This document shows, in pieces, positions 8,715 through 17,104 of a stretch of 35,258 nucleotides of DNA (the first letter of the stretch is position 1; every line of letters starts with the position of its first letter). The notes under the pieces are model-generated. The model was not told where the DNA came from, searched no databases, and saw nothing but the letters and a program-made list of their open reading frames with translations. Source of the stretch: Agrococcus pavilionensis RW1 (GTDB lineage Bacteria > Actinomycetota > Actinomycetes > Actinomycetales > Microbacteriaceae). The position numbers and the translations under genes were made by a program. The stretch covers positions 1 through 35,258 of the forward strand of contig NZ_ASHR01000029.1 of assembly GCF_000400485.1 (NCBI RefSeq), read 5' to 3'.

Positions 8715-9913
8715 CCGATGCGAACGAGGGGCGCCCGCTCACCCGGCGTCAGCTTCGCGAGCTCGAGCGCGCTGCAGAGCTGGCCCGCACCGGCGGCGTC
8801 CCGCCGGTCCCCGATGCAGCCGAGCGCGAGCAGCTGAGCGACGAGCCCGAGCGGCTCGGCCGCCACTCCACCCCGAGCGTCCCCGCGGCGCCGGCCGAGA
8901 CCCAGCCCATCGAGCCGCTCGAAGCGCAGCTCGCGGTCGACGCGCCCGAGCCCGCCGCCGACGATGCGACCGAGCTCGCGCCGCAGCCGGAGCTCGCGCC
9001 CGAGCCCGCGCCGCAGCCCTCGAAGCCGCTCGGCCGCTTCTTCGGTCGCAAGAAGGCCGCCGAGGCGCCCCAGGCGCCGATCGACCTGCCCGAGACCGTC
9101 GCGATGGATCGCGTCGACGCCGTCGAGGCTGAGCGCTCCGAGGTCATCGAGGCCGAGGTCGAGCCGGCCCCGCCCGCCCAGCAGCCCACCGCATCCGTGC
9201 CCGCGCCCTCGTCGGCGCGCCGCTCGAGCGTGCAGGTCGACGACGTGCAGGGCCTCGACACCGTCGACGACCACGAGCTCGACAGCCTCGAGATCGACGA
9301 GGTCGTCGTCGAGCAGCCGCGCGTCTCAGCGCACCGCGTCGCCGAGTCGACGCCCGCGCAGCTCGAGGACAAGCGGGCCGCCGAGGCCGAGGAGGAGCCG
9401 ACCCCGACGGGGCCGAGCCGCGGCCAGTCGCAGCGCCTGCCCGTCATCGTCAACGTCGTCTCCGACACCTCCGAGCACCACATCGCCGACCTCCGCGACC
9501 AGGGCGTCGCGACGAGCGGCAGCGGCTCGTCGACGTCGTCGTTCACGGCGAACGCGCTCGTGCTGCCGGCCGGCACCGACAGCCCCGACTTCCAGCTCGA
9601 GGGCGAGGACGGACTGCTCGTCACCGGCTCGATCGACGTGCCCGAGGGCTTCGCCTCGTCGGGCCGCGGCAGCGCCTCGATCGACGGCAGCGACGTCGAC
9701 GCCGAGGTCGCCGAGGGCGAGGTGACGAGCCCCGAGACCGCGCCCGTGCGCGCCTCGAAGGCCGTCTCGTCGTACGCGAACGCCCGCGTGCAGATCGCGC
9801 CGCAGAAGCAGCGCACGAACGTCGTCCCGGTCGCCATCGGCGCGGGCGCGGGCGTGTTCGTCGCGGGCGTCGTCGGCGTCATCTTCTGGGCCCTCTCGCA
9901 GGGGATCCTCTGA
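8711..9913 (+). CDS. Low-complexity protein with a C-terminal membrane anchor
   Basis: A 400-residue protein of unknown function. The N-terminus has a charged helix ([19 protein letters not shown]). A long disordered region rich in Ala, Pro, Glu and Asp follows, with a short basic patch ([11 protein letters not shown]) near 110. A Ser/Thr/Gly-rich part reads [11 protein letters not shown] single hydrophobic helix lies at the C-terminus (about 375-397, [25 protein letters not shown]) with almost nothing after it, so it would be tail-anchored with the acidic region in the cytoplasm. It is coupled to nadD by an ATGA overlap and lies 16 bases before rsfS. In other actinobacteria a LytR-CpsA-Psr gene often occupies this place, but no such domain is seen here. 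Confidence 0.75.
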   Translation: MTDANEGRPLTRRQLRELERAAELARTGGVPPVPDAAEREQLSDEPERLGRHSTPSVPAAPAETQPIEPLEAQLAVDAPEPAADDATELAPQPELAPEPAPQPSKPLGRFFGRKKAAEAPQAPIDLPETVAMDRVDAVEAERSEVIEAEVEPAPPAQQPTASVPAPSSARRSSVQVDDVQGLDTVDDHELDSLEIDEVVVEQPRVSAHRVAESTPAQLEDKRAAEAEEEPTPTGPSRGQSQRLPVIVNVVSDTSEHHIADLRDQGVATSGSGSSTSSFTANALVLPAGTDSPDFQLEGEDGLLVTGSIDVPEGFASSGRGSASIDGSDVDAEVAEGEVTSPETAPVRASKAVSSYANARVQIAPQKQRTNVVPVAIGAGAGVFVAGVVGVIFWALSQGIL

Positions 9914-9929
9914 ACATCAGGAGTGCACG

Positions 9930-10313
9930 ATGAGTGCCGATCAGCGGGCGATCGAACTCGCCCGAGCCGCGGCGCGCGCCGCCGACAAGGCGCTCGCCGT
10001 CGACCAGGTGGCGCTCGACGTCTCGGGGCAGCTGCCGCTCACCGACGTCTTCCTCATCGCGACGGGCCGCAACGAGCGGCAGGTGAGCGCGATCGCGCGC
10101 GAGATCGAGGACGCGCTCATCGTCGACGGCGCGAAGCCCATCCGGCGCGAGGGCCGGGCGGACGGGCGCTGGGTGCTGCTCGACTTCTCCGACATCGTCG
10201 TGCACGTCTTCCACGAGGAGGAGCGCACCTACTACCAGCTCGAGCGGCTCTGGCGCGATGCGCCGGTCGTCGACCTGCAGCTGCCCGAGCAGGCGGCGCC
10301 CGCGGGCGAGTAG
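9930..10313 (+). CDS. rsfS: Ribosome silencing factor RsfS (YbeB/Iojap family)
   Basis: Binds ribosomal protein L14 and blocks subunit joining when nutrients are short (established for the family). It has 127 residues, the usual length. The family core is visible as ALDVSGQLPLTDVFLIATG, ERQVSAIAREIED, and the terminal DFSDIVVHVFHEEERTYYQLERLW. AGGAG at 9920-9924 precedes the ATG by five bases. It is the last gene of the plus-strand core cluster and converges with the amidase gene across only 23 bases. Confidence 0.95.
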   Translation: MSADQRAIELARAAARAADKALAVDQVALDVSGQLPLTDVFLIATGRNERQVSAIAREIEDALIVDGAKPIRREGRADGRWVLLDFSDIVVHVFHEEERTYYQLERLWRDAPVVDLQLPEQAAPAGE

Positions 10314-10336
10314 CCGGACGGCACCGCGCCGCAGCC

Positions 10337-12289
10337 TCAGGCCCGCGCGAACGCTCCCGCGTCGCCGCCGCGAGTGCGCACGAGCGCGACGACCATGCTG
10401 CCGGGCCCGCGGGCGGTGAAGCGCTCGCCCTCGAGCGTCGGCTCCAGCTGGGCGCCGTCGATCCAGAGGGCGATCGCGTCGCCGGTCGCGCGACCGGTGA
10501 CGACGAGCGCATCGCCGTCGCGCTCCGCGCGCAGCTCGACGCTCGCTGCGTCATCAGCGCTGGCGGCCGACTCGGGGAGCGCGGTCCAGCGCGTCGCCGG
10601 GAGCTCCGGCGTGCGCGGCGGCACCGTGCGCCGCTGCCGCTGCGCCTCGATCGCGAGCCCGATGCGCAGCAGCCGCTCGTCGTCGTAGGGGCGACCGGCG
10701 ATCGTGAGCCCGACGGGCATCCCGATGTCGTGCATCGTGCCCATGGGTACCGTGACGGTCGGGATGCCGAAGTGCCGCCAGACGAGGTTGCCGTTCGCGA
10801 CCCACGTGCCGTTCCGCCACGCGAGGTCGGAAGAGGCCGGGTTCCTGTCTGCGTCGGCCGGTGCGACGTCGGCGAGCGTCGGCATCACGACGATGTCGAT
10901 GCCGTGCGCGTCGAGCCACTCGTCCCAGTCGACGCGGCGCGTCTCCTCGAGCCCGGCGATGCCGGCCGCCATCTCGGGGATGTCCTCGAGCTCGGGCACG
11001 GGCAGCGACGGGAGCTCCGCGAGGTCGACGCTCGCCGCAGGCTCGAACGCGGGCGAGCTGCGCTCGAAGCGGTCGGGGAGCGCACCGGGCGGATGCGGGA
11101 AGATGCGCTCGCCGTCGACGTCGCGGAGGTGCAGGAGGGCGGGATCACCGTTGCGCTGCAGGAACCCCTCCCACGCCCACACCGCGAGCTCGCGCAGCTC
11201 GCTCTCGATGAAGCGGGGCGGCACGATGCCGCGGTCGAGGATGTGCGGGGCGCCGTCGCGGTCGCCCTCGTAGTTCGACACGAGCGGCAGGTCGGTCTCG
11301 ACGACGGTCGCGCCGGCGGTGCGGAGGTCGTCGGCCATCGCCCGCCACAGCTCGAGCACGCTCTCGCGCGTCGGGATGGGGTCGCGGAGGTCGGGGTCGG
11401 CGCCGATGTGCATGCGCGGCACCGCGATCGTGAGGCCGGCGAGCGACGCGGGCTCGAGCGCGGCGAAGGAGGCCGGCCGCACGTCGGCGACGGCCGGCAC
11501 GTCGAGCCACGGCTGCTGCCGCCAGAAGTCGCCGTCGGTGCGCTCATCCGGCACCACGAGCACGTCGAGCGCCGCGAGCAGGTCGGCCATCGAGCGGGTG
11601 TGCGGCACGACGACGTCCATCGTCGGCACGAGCGCCCAGTTGCCGCGCATCGAGATGAGGCCGCGCGAGGGGGTGTAGGCGCACAGCGCGTTGCAGCTCG
11701 CGGGCGCCCGGCCTGACGACCACGTCTCCTCGCCGAGCCCGATGACGCCGATCGAGGCGCCCGTCGCGCTGCCCGACCCGTTCGAGGAGCCGGAGCCGAA
11801 CGCACTCGTCAGCCACTCGGCGCTGTAGGGGCTCTCGGCGCGGCCGCGGAGGCCGCGCTGCATGCCGCCGTTCGCCATCGGGGGCATCGTCGTGAGGCCG
11901 ATGAGCACGGCGCCAGCGTCGCGCATCCGCTCGATCGCGAACGCGTCCTCGCCGGCCACGAGGTGCTCGAAGGCGGGGCTGCCGGCCGAGACCGTCATGC
12001 CGCGCGCCGAGTAGCTCTCCTTGGCGGTGAAGGGGATGCCGTCGAGCGGCCCCGCGGCGCGGCCGGCGCGGACCCGCTCATCGGCGGCCGCGGCCGCCTC
12101 GAAGAGGTCCGGCGCGAGCACGGGCACGGCGTTCAGTCGCGGCCCCGCGACGTCGAACGCGGCGATCCGCGCGAGCGTGAGCGCCGCGAGCTCGGTCGCG
12201 GTCGTGCGCCCCGCGTCGAGTGCGGCCCGGAGCGACCGCACGCTCGCCTCGACGAGCCGCACTCCTCCCTCCGGACGCTCCTCGCTCAC
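10337..12289 (-). CDS. Amidase-signature family amidase
   Basis: Hydrolase of the amidase-signature (AS) superfamily, 650 residues from a GTG start. The triad lysine is in GIPFTAKESY, the cis-serine in the Ser/Gly-rich block GSGSSNGSGSATGAS, and the nucleophile in the GEETWSSGRAPAS segment, which aligns with the usual GTDTGGSIRxPA. After the AS core, about 70 residues form a predicted beta-rich extra C-terminal domain. GAGGAG six bases before the GTG supports this start, and the GTGA overlaps the stop of the agmatine deiminase gene, so the pair is translationally coupled. The substrate is unproven. In this context N-carbamoylputrescine or another amide from polyamine breakdown is plausible (inference). 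Confidence 0.85.
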   Translation of the reverse strand: MSEERPEGGVRLVEASVRSLRAALDAGRTTATELAALTLARIAAFDVAGPRLNAVPVLAPDLFEAAAAADERVRAGRAAGPLDGIPFTAKESYSARGMTVSAGSPAFEHLVAGEDAFAIERMRDAGAVLIGLTTMPPMANGGMQRGLRGRAESPYSAEWLTSAFGSGSSNGSGSATGASIGVIGLGEETWSSGRAPASCNALCAYTPSRGLISMRGNWALVPTMDVVVPHTRSMADLLAALDVLVVPDERTDGDFWRQQPWLDVPAVADVRPASFAALEPASLAGLTIAVPRMHIGADPDLRDPIPTRESVLELWRAMADDLRTAGATVVETDLPLVSNYEGDRDGAPHILDRGIVPPRFIESELRELAVWAWEGFLQRNGDPALLHLRDVDGERIFPHPPGALPDRFERSSPAFEPAASVDLAELPSLPVPELEDIPEMAAGIAGLEETRRVDWDEWLDAHGIDIVVMPTLADVAPADADRNPASSDLAWRNGTWVANGNLVWRHFGIPTVTVPMGTMHDIGMPVGLTIAGRPYDDERLLRIGLAIEAQRQRRTVPPRTPELPATRWTALPESAASADDAASVELRAERDGDALVVTGRATGDAIALWIDGAQLEPTLEGERFTARGPGSMVVALVRTRGGDAGAFARA

Positions 12290-13311
12290 GAGCCGCTCCT
12301 CGGCTGCTGCTGTGTGATGCAGTGGATGCCGCCGCCGCGCGCGAAGAGCTCGCGGGCGTCGACCGTCACGGCGCTCCGGCCCGGGTAGACCGCCTCGAGC
12401 ACCTCGCGCGCGGCCTCGTCGGCGACGGGGTCGTCGAAGCCGCACACGATGACGCCGTCGTTGACGACCACGTGGTTGACGTACGACCAGTCGACCCAGC
12501 CCTCGTCATCGCGGAGCGTCGCGGGGGCCGGCAGCGGCACGACCTCGAGCCGAGCACCGCTCGCGTCGACCGCCTCGGCGAGCAGGCGCGCGGTGTCGCG
12601 CGAGACGGTGTGGTCAGGATGCTCGGGGGAGCGCTGGTCGTGCACGAGCACCCGGCCGTCGCCGACGAGCGACGCGACGATGTCGACGTGGCCGCGCGTG
12701 CCGAAGCGCTCGTAGTCGCGCGTGAGGCCGCGGGGGAGCCAGATGGGATGCGTCGCGCCGATCGTGCGCTCGAGCTCAGCCTCGACGTCGGCGCGCGAGA
12801 TGCCGAGGTTCCGGCCGGGGTCGCGCTGCACCGTCTCGGTGAGCAGCACGGTGCCGCGGCCGTCGACGTGGATCGCGCCGCCCTCGTTGACGAGCGGGGA
12901 GGGGATGCGCTCGGCGCCCGCGAGCTCGGCGACGATCGCGCCGATGCGAGAGTCGTGCTCCCAGCTCGCCCAGTCCTGCGCGCCCCAGCCGTTGAAGACC
13001 CAGTCGACGGCGCCGAGCCTCCCGCGCTCGTCGAGCACGAACGTCGGCCCGATGTCGCGCATCCACGCGTCGTCGAGCGGCGCCTCGACGAGCGTCACGG
13101 CGCTCGAGAGCAGTCGTCGCGCGGCACCACGCTCCTCGGGATCGACGACCATCGTCACGGGCTCGAGCTCGCTCGCGGCGTTCGCGACCGCGGCCCAGGC
13201 CTCGTGCGCGGCCGCGGCCTCCGCGGGCGAATCGCCCGCGTTCGGGCCGTGCGGGAACGCCATCCACAGCCGCTCGTGCGGAGCCGACTCGACGGGCATG
13301 CGCCAGGTCAT
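12286..13311 (-). CDS. aguA: Agmatine deiminase (porphyromonas-type peptidylarginine deiminase family)
   Basis: Converts agmatine to N-carbamoylputrescine and ammonia. It has 341 residues from ATG at 13311, preceded by GGAGG at a spacing of seven. Family motifs are the N-terminal MPVESAPHERLWMAFPHG, DDAWMRDIGPTFV, NEGGAIHVDGRGT, GHVDIVASLV, and the catalytic cysteine in GGGIHCITQQQP near residue 331. It is followed by the amidase gene through a GTGA overlap. It diverges from a tetR gene, with a perfect palindrome in the shared promoter region. A small chance remains that the substrate is another guanidino compound. Confidence 0.9.
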   Translation of the reverse strand: MTWRMPVESAPHERLWMAFPHGPNAGDSPAEAAAAHEAWAAVANAASELEPVTMVVDPEERGAARRLLSSAVTLVEAPLDDAWMRDIGPTFVLDERGRLGAVDWVFNGWGAQDWASWEHDSRIGAIVAELAGAERIPSPLVNEGGAIHVDGRGTVLLTETVQRDPGRNLGISRADVEAELERTIGATHPIWLPRGLTRDYERFGTRGHVDIVASLVGDGRVLVHDQRSPEHPDHTVSRDTARLLAEAVDASGARLEVVPLPAPATLRDDEGWVDWSYVNHVVVNDGVIVCGFDDPVADEAAREVLEAVYPGRSAVTVDARELFARGGGIHCITQQQPRSGS

Positions 13312-13334
13312 CCCTCTCCCTCCATCGCGATCGG

Positions 13335-13354
13335 TATTGATCGGTTGATCAATA
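13335..13354. promoter_or_regulatory. Candidate TetR operator in the aguA-tetR divergent promoter
   Basis: A perfect palindrome, TATTGATC-GGTT-GATCAATA, lies 23 bases upstream of the aguA start and 40 bases upstream of tetR. A possible tetR -10 box (TACTGT, 13371-13376) follows on the plus strand, so the palindrome would cover its -35 region. An almost identical site lies at 14015-14036, at the other end of tetR. Confidence 0.75.
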
Positions 13355-13394
13355 GCCTGGGTCGACAAGTTACTGTGGTCGCGGCGAGGAAGCA

Positions 13395-14021
13395 ATGACC
13401 CCAGCGAAGCGAGTGCGGAAGAGTCCCGAGGAGCGGCGCGCCGACGTGCACGGCGCGGCGCGCTCGATCGCGCTCGAATCTGGCTTGAGCGCCGTCACGC
13501 AGCGCGCGGTCGCCGAGCGAGCGGGCGTCGCGCCCGGCCTCGTCACGCACTACGCCGATCGCATGGAGCTCCTCGTGGCCGAGGTCTTCCGCGACATCGT
13601 GCAGGAGGAGCTCGAGAGCGTCCGGTCGGCGGTCGAGGCCGTCGAGGGCGACGACGTCGAGCGAGTGATCGCGCTGCTCCACGGGCTCATCCGCGACTAC
13701 CGGCGCGACGTCGCGCTCGTCTGGCTCGACGGCTGGAGCCTCTCGCGGCGCAACGAGGAGCTCGCCGCGACGCTCGTCGACCAGGCGCGGGCGTGGGAGG
13801 ACTTCGTCGCCGCGGTCTTCGAGCGGGGGGATGCCTCGGGCGCCTTCCGCGCGCCCGACCCGCTCGCGCTCGCGCGCTTCGTCATCGGCGCGACCGACGG
13901 CTTGAGCGCGCAGGCCACCGTGTGGGCGGGGCACGAGGAGGAGACGGTGCGCTACGTCACGCGCACGGTCGCCGGGCTGCTCGGCATCCCCACCTCGGCG
14001 CTCGCGCGAACCGCCTATTGA
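13395..14021 (+). CDS. TetR family transcriptional regulator
   Basis: A 208-residue DNA-binding regulator. The N-terminal TetR helix-turn-helix lies at about 12-58 (ADVHGAARSIALESGLSAVTQRAVAERAGVAPGLVTHYADRMELL), with the recognition helix around GVAPGLVTHY. The C-terminal domain is the ligand-binding and dimer part. GAGGA lies five bases before the ATG. Matching palindromes on both sides suggest that it represses itself, aguA-amidase, and the putrescine oxidase-permease pair (inference). The likely inducer is agmatine, putrescine or a breakdown product, judged only from the neighbouring genes. Confidence 0.9.
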   Translation: MTPAKRVRKSPEERRADVHGAARSIALESGLSAVTQRAVAERAGVAPGLVTHYADRMELLVAEVFRDIVQEELESVRSAVEAVEGDDVERVIALLHGLIRDYRRDVALVWLDGWSLSRRNEELAATLVDQARAWEDFVAAVFERGDASGAFRAPDPLALARFVIGATDGLSAQATVWAGHEEETVRYVTRTVAGLLGIPTSALARTAY

Positions 14022-14036
14022 TCAACTGACCAATAG
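14015..14036. promoter_or_regulatory. Second candidate TetR operator, before the putrescine oxidase gene
   Basis: CTATTGATC-AACT-GACCAATAG, an inverted repeat with one mismatch in nine, matches the 13335-13354 site in 15 of its 16 arm positions. It overlaps the tetR stop codon and a possible -10 box (TAGTGT, 14034-14039) for the oxidase-permease operon. Confidence 0.7.
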
Positions 14037-14093
14037 TGTGCGACACTCGCCCCCGCGGCGCGGAGCAGCGCCGGCGACGGAGGGATCCACACC

Positions 14094-15455
14094 ATGCTGG
14101 AACGCGCTAGCGACGTGCTCGTGATCGGTGCCGGGGCCGCGGGCCTCAGCGCTGCGACGCGCCTGGTCGAAGCGGGGCTGACGGTCACCGTGCTCGAGGC
14201 GCGCGACCGCGTCGGCGGCCGCACCTGGACGCGGGAGATCGACGGCGCCATGCTCGAGATCGGCGGCCAGTGGGTGTCGCCCGACCAGGAGGCGCTGCTC
14301 GAGACCCTCGATCGGCTCGGGCTCGAGACCTTCGCGCGCTACCGCGAGGGCGAGAGCATCTACGTCGACCGCGAGGGGCAGCGCCACCGGTACACGGGCG
14401 AGATCTTCCCCGCGGGCGCCGAGACCGAGGCCGAGATCGAGCGCCTCATCGGCATCCTCGACGAGCTCGCGCCCGAGGTCGGCGCGACCGCGCCCTGGGC
14501 GCACCCCCGCGCCGCCGAGTTCGACGCCATCTCCTGGCACCACTGGCTCCGCACCCAGTCCGACGACGAATCCGCGTGCGAGATCGTCTCGATCTACGTC
14601 GCCGAGGCGATGCTCACGAAGCCCGCCCACTCGTTCAGCCTGCTGCAGGCGCTGCTCATGGCCGCGTCGGCCGGCGGCTTCGCCAACCTCGTCGACGAGG
14701 ACTTCATCCTCGACCGCCGCGTCGTCGGCGGCATGCAGCAGGTCTCGCTGCGGCTCGCCGAGCAGCTCGGCGACGCGGTCGTGCTGAACGCGCCCGTGCG
14801 CCGGCTCGAGCACGCGGCCGAGGGCGTCGTCGCGCACGCCGACGGCGACGTGGTCGTCCGCGCGAAGCGCGCGGTCGTCGCGGTGCCGCCCAACCTCTAC
14901 GCCCGCATCGACTTCCAGCCGCCGCTGCCGCGCCTGCACCAGCAGATGCACCAGCACGTCTCGCTCGGGCTCGTCATCAAGGTGCACGCCGTCTACGACT
15001 CGCCGTTCTGGCGCGAGGACGGCCTCTCCGGCACGGTCTTCGCCCCGCACAGCCCCGTGCACGAGGTCTACGACAACACGAACCACGAGGACGACAAGGG
15101 CACGCTCGTCGCGTTCGTCTCCGACCTGCAGGCGGATGCGTCGTTCAAGCTCGGCCCGGACGCGCAGCGCGCCGCGATCCTCGAGCAGCTCGCCGCCTGC
15201 TTCGGCCCGCGGGCACTCGAGCCCGAGGTCTTCTACCTCTCCGACTGGGGTGCGGAGGAGTGGACGCGCGGCGCCTACGCCGCGAGCTTCGACATCGGCG
15301 GCCTCTCGCGCTACGGCGCGATGCAGCGCGAGCCGCTCGGCCCGCTGCACTGGGCGTGCAGCGACATCGCCGCCGAGGGCTACCAGCACGTCGACGGCGC
15401 GATCCGCCGCGGCTGGGCCGCGGCCGACGAGATCATCCACGCGCTCGGCGACTGA
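14094..15455 (+). CDS. puo: Flavin amine oxidase, probably putrescine oxidase
   Basis: Oxidises a primary amine with FAD, releasing ammonia and hydrogen peroxide; putrescine would give 4-aminobutanal. It has 453 residues. The Rossmann FAD motif is VIGAGAAGLSAATRLVEAG at about 10-28, followed by EARDRVGGRTW. Blocks LEIGGQWVSPDQ, AEAMLTKPAHSFS, VDEDFILDRRVVGGMQQVS, HEVYDNTNHEDD and SDIAAEGYQHVDGA closely match what I recall of Rhodococcus putrescine oxidase. The conserved Glu in the EVYDNTNHEDD region is the one I would expect to hold the far amino group of putrescine. GGAGGG lies nine bases before the ATG. The permease gene follows after 28 bases, so they are probably one operon. Confidence 0.88.
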   Translation: MLERASDVLVIGAGAAGLSAATRLVEAGLTVTVLEARDRVGGRTWTREIDGAMLEIGGQWVSPDQEALLETLDRLGLETFARYREGESIYVDREGQRHRYTGEIFPAGAETEAEIERLIGILDELAPEVGATAPWAHPRAAEFDAISWHHWLRTQSDDESACEIVSIYVAEAMLTKPAHSFSLLQALLMAASAGGFANLVDEDFILDRRVVGGMQQVSLRLAEQLGDAVVLNAPVRRLEHAAEGVVAHADGDVVVRAKRAVVAVPPNLYARIDFQPPLPRLHQQMHQHVSLGLVIKVHAVYDSPFWREDGLSGTVFAPHSPVHEVYDNTNHEDDKGTLVAFVSDLQADASFKLGPDAQRAAILEQLAACFGPRALEPEVFYLSDWGAEEWTRGAYAASFDIGGLSRYGAMQREPLGPLHWACSDIAAEGYQHVDGAIRRGWAAADEIIHALGD

Positions 15456-15483
15456 CCGAGCGAGGACCACACAAGAGGAGTCG

Positions 15484-17028
15484 ATGGTGACTGCAACACG
15501 AGCGACCGACGAAGCGGTCTCGAACAAGGGGCTCGCGCCCGGCACCGTCGGGGTGCTCGGCGCGGTCGTGATCGGCGTCTCGACGATCGCGCCCGCCTAC
15601 ACCTTCACGGCGGCGATCGGTCCGACGGTGAGCGCCGTCGGGGTGCAGGTGCCGGCGATCATCCTGCTCGGCTTCGTGCCGATGCTGCTCGTCGCGTTCG
15701 GCTACCGCGAGCTCAACCGCGCGATGCCCGACGCCGGCACGTCGTTCACGTGGGCGACGCGGGCCTTCGGCCCCTACGTCGGCTGGATGGCTGGCTGGGG
15801 CCTCGTGATCGCGACGGTGCTCGTGCTCTCGAACCTCGCGGGCATCGCGGTCGACTTCCTCTACCTGCTCATCGCGCAGATCACGGGCAACGAGTCGATC
15901 GCCGAGCTCGCGGCGAACCCGTTCATCAACGTCATCACGTGCCTCGCCTTCATGGCCGCGGCGACGTTCATCTCCTACCGCGACATCGAGACGACGCAGC
16001 GCGTGCAGCTCGGGCTCGTCGCGTTCCAGGTGCTCGTGCTGCTCGTCTTCGGCATCACCGCGCTCGTGCGCGCGTCGTCGGGCGAGGCGATCGACCACAC
16101 GCCCATCGACCCGTCGTGGTTCAACGTGCTCCAGGCGCCCTCGGTGAGCGCTGTCATCGCCGGCCTCTCGCTCTCGATCTTCATCTTCTGGGGCTGGGAC
16201 GTCGTGCTGACGATGAACGAGGAGGCGAAGGACCCGGCGCGCACGCCCGGTCGCGCCGCCGCCCTCACCATCGTCGTCGTGCTCGGCCTCTACCTGCTGC
16301 TCGCGATCGCGCTGCTCGCCTTCGCGGGCAACGGCGAGACCGGCCTGGGGCTCGGCAACCCCGACATCCAGGACAACGTGCTGTTCTTCCTCTCCGACCC
16401 GATCATGGGACCGCTCGGGTGGCTCATCTCGCTCGCCGTGCTGTCGTCGTCGGCGGCGTCGCTGCAGTCGACCGCGCTCTCGCCAGCGCGCACGCTCCTC
16501 GCGATGGGGCACTACGGCGCCGTGCCGGCGCGCTTCGCGACCGTGCACCCGCGCTACCGCACGCCGGGCTTCGCGGCCGTCGTCGCGGCGCTCGTCGCGA
16601 GCGGCTTCTACGCCGTCATGCGCTTCGTGAGCGAGAACGTGCTGTGGGACACCATCACGGCACTCGGCATGATGGTCTGCTTCTACTACGGGCTCACCGC
16701 GCTCAGCGCGGTCTGGTACTTCCGGAAGACCGCGACCTCGTCGGTCAAGGCGTTCCTCGTGCAGCTGCTGTGCCCGCTCGTCGGCGGCGTCATGCTCGTG
16801 GTGCTCTTCGTGCAGACCCTCGTCGACAGCCTCGACCCGGCCTACGGCTCGGGCTCCGAGATCGGCGGCGTCGGCCTGGTCGGCATCCTCGGCGTCGGCA
16901 TGCTGCTGCTGGGCGTCGTGCTCATGCTCATCATGCGCAAGCTGCGCCCGGCGTTCTTCCGCGGCGAGGTGCTGCCGATGGGCTTCAACAAGGGCGACCT
17001 CGACACGAAGGCGCTCTTCATCAAGTAG
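15484..17028 (+). CDS. APC family amino acid/polyamine permease
   Basis: An integral membrane transporter of the amino acid-polyamine-organocation superfamily, 514 residues from ATG at 15484, with an AGAGGAG ribosome site. About 12 hydrophobic segments are visible. The first contains the unwound motif VVIGVSTIAPAYTFTAAIGP, and FGYRELNRAMPDAGTSFTWATRAFGP is the conserved loop after TM2. FIFWGWDVVLTMNEEAKDPARTPGRAA marks the TM6-loop region. In this operon putrescine or agmatine is the most likely substrate (inference). It ends before a strong hairpin that also faces the convergent VOC gene. Confidence 0.9.
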   Translation: MVTATRATDEAVSNKGLAPGTVGVLGAVVIGVSTIAPAYTFTAAIGPTVSAVGVQVPAIILLGFVPMLLVAFGYRELNRAMPDAGTSFTWATRAFGPYVGWMAGWGLVIATVLVLSNLAGIAVDFLYLLIAQITGNESIAELAANPFINVITCLAFMAAATFISYRDIETTQRVQLGLVAFQVLVLLVFGITALVRASSGEAIDHTPIDPSWFNVLQAPSVSAVIAGLSLSIFIFWGWDVVLTMNEEAKDPARTPGRAAALTIVVVLGLYLLLAIALLAFAGNGETGLGLGNPDIQDNVLFFLSDPIMGPLGWLISLAVLSSSAASLQSTALSPARTLLAMGHYGAVPARFATVHPRYRTPGFAAVVAALVASGFYAVMRFVSENVLWDTITALGMMVCFYYGLTALSAVWYFRKTATSSVKAFLVQLLCPLVGGVMLVVLFVQTLVDSLDPAYGSGSEIGGVGLVGILGVGMLLLGVVLMLIMRKLRPAFFRGEVLPMGFNKGDLDTKALFIK

Positions 17029-17044
17029 CGGCGGCACCCACGAC

Positions 17045-17093
17045 GACGGATGCGTCCGGCCGGTCCGCGCGGACCGAGCCGGACGCATCCGTC
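17045..17093. terminator. Nested-palindrome terminator between the permease and VOC genes
   Basis: A perfect 16-bp stem (17045-17060 with 17078-17093) encloses a second palindrome, GGTCCGCGCGGACC (17062-17075), giving a stacked hairpin. It lies between two convergent genes, so it probably stops both. Each arm contains the over-used word GGATGCG or its complement CGCATCC. Confidence 0.8.
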
Positions 17094-17104
17094 TGTCTGC
17101 CTGC

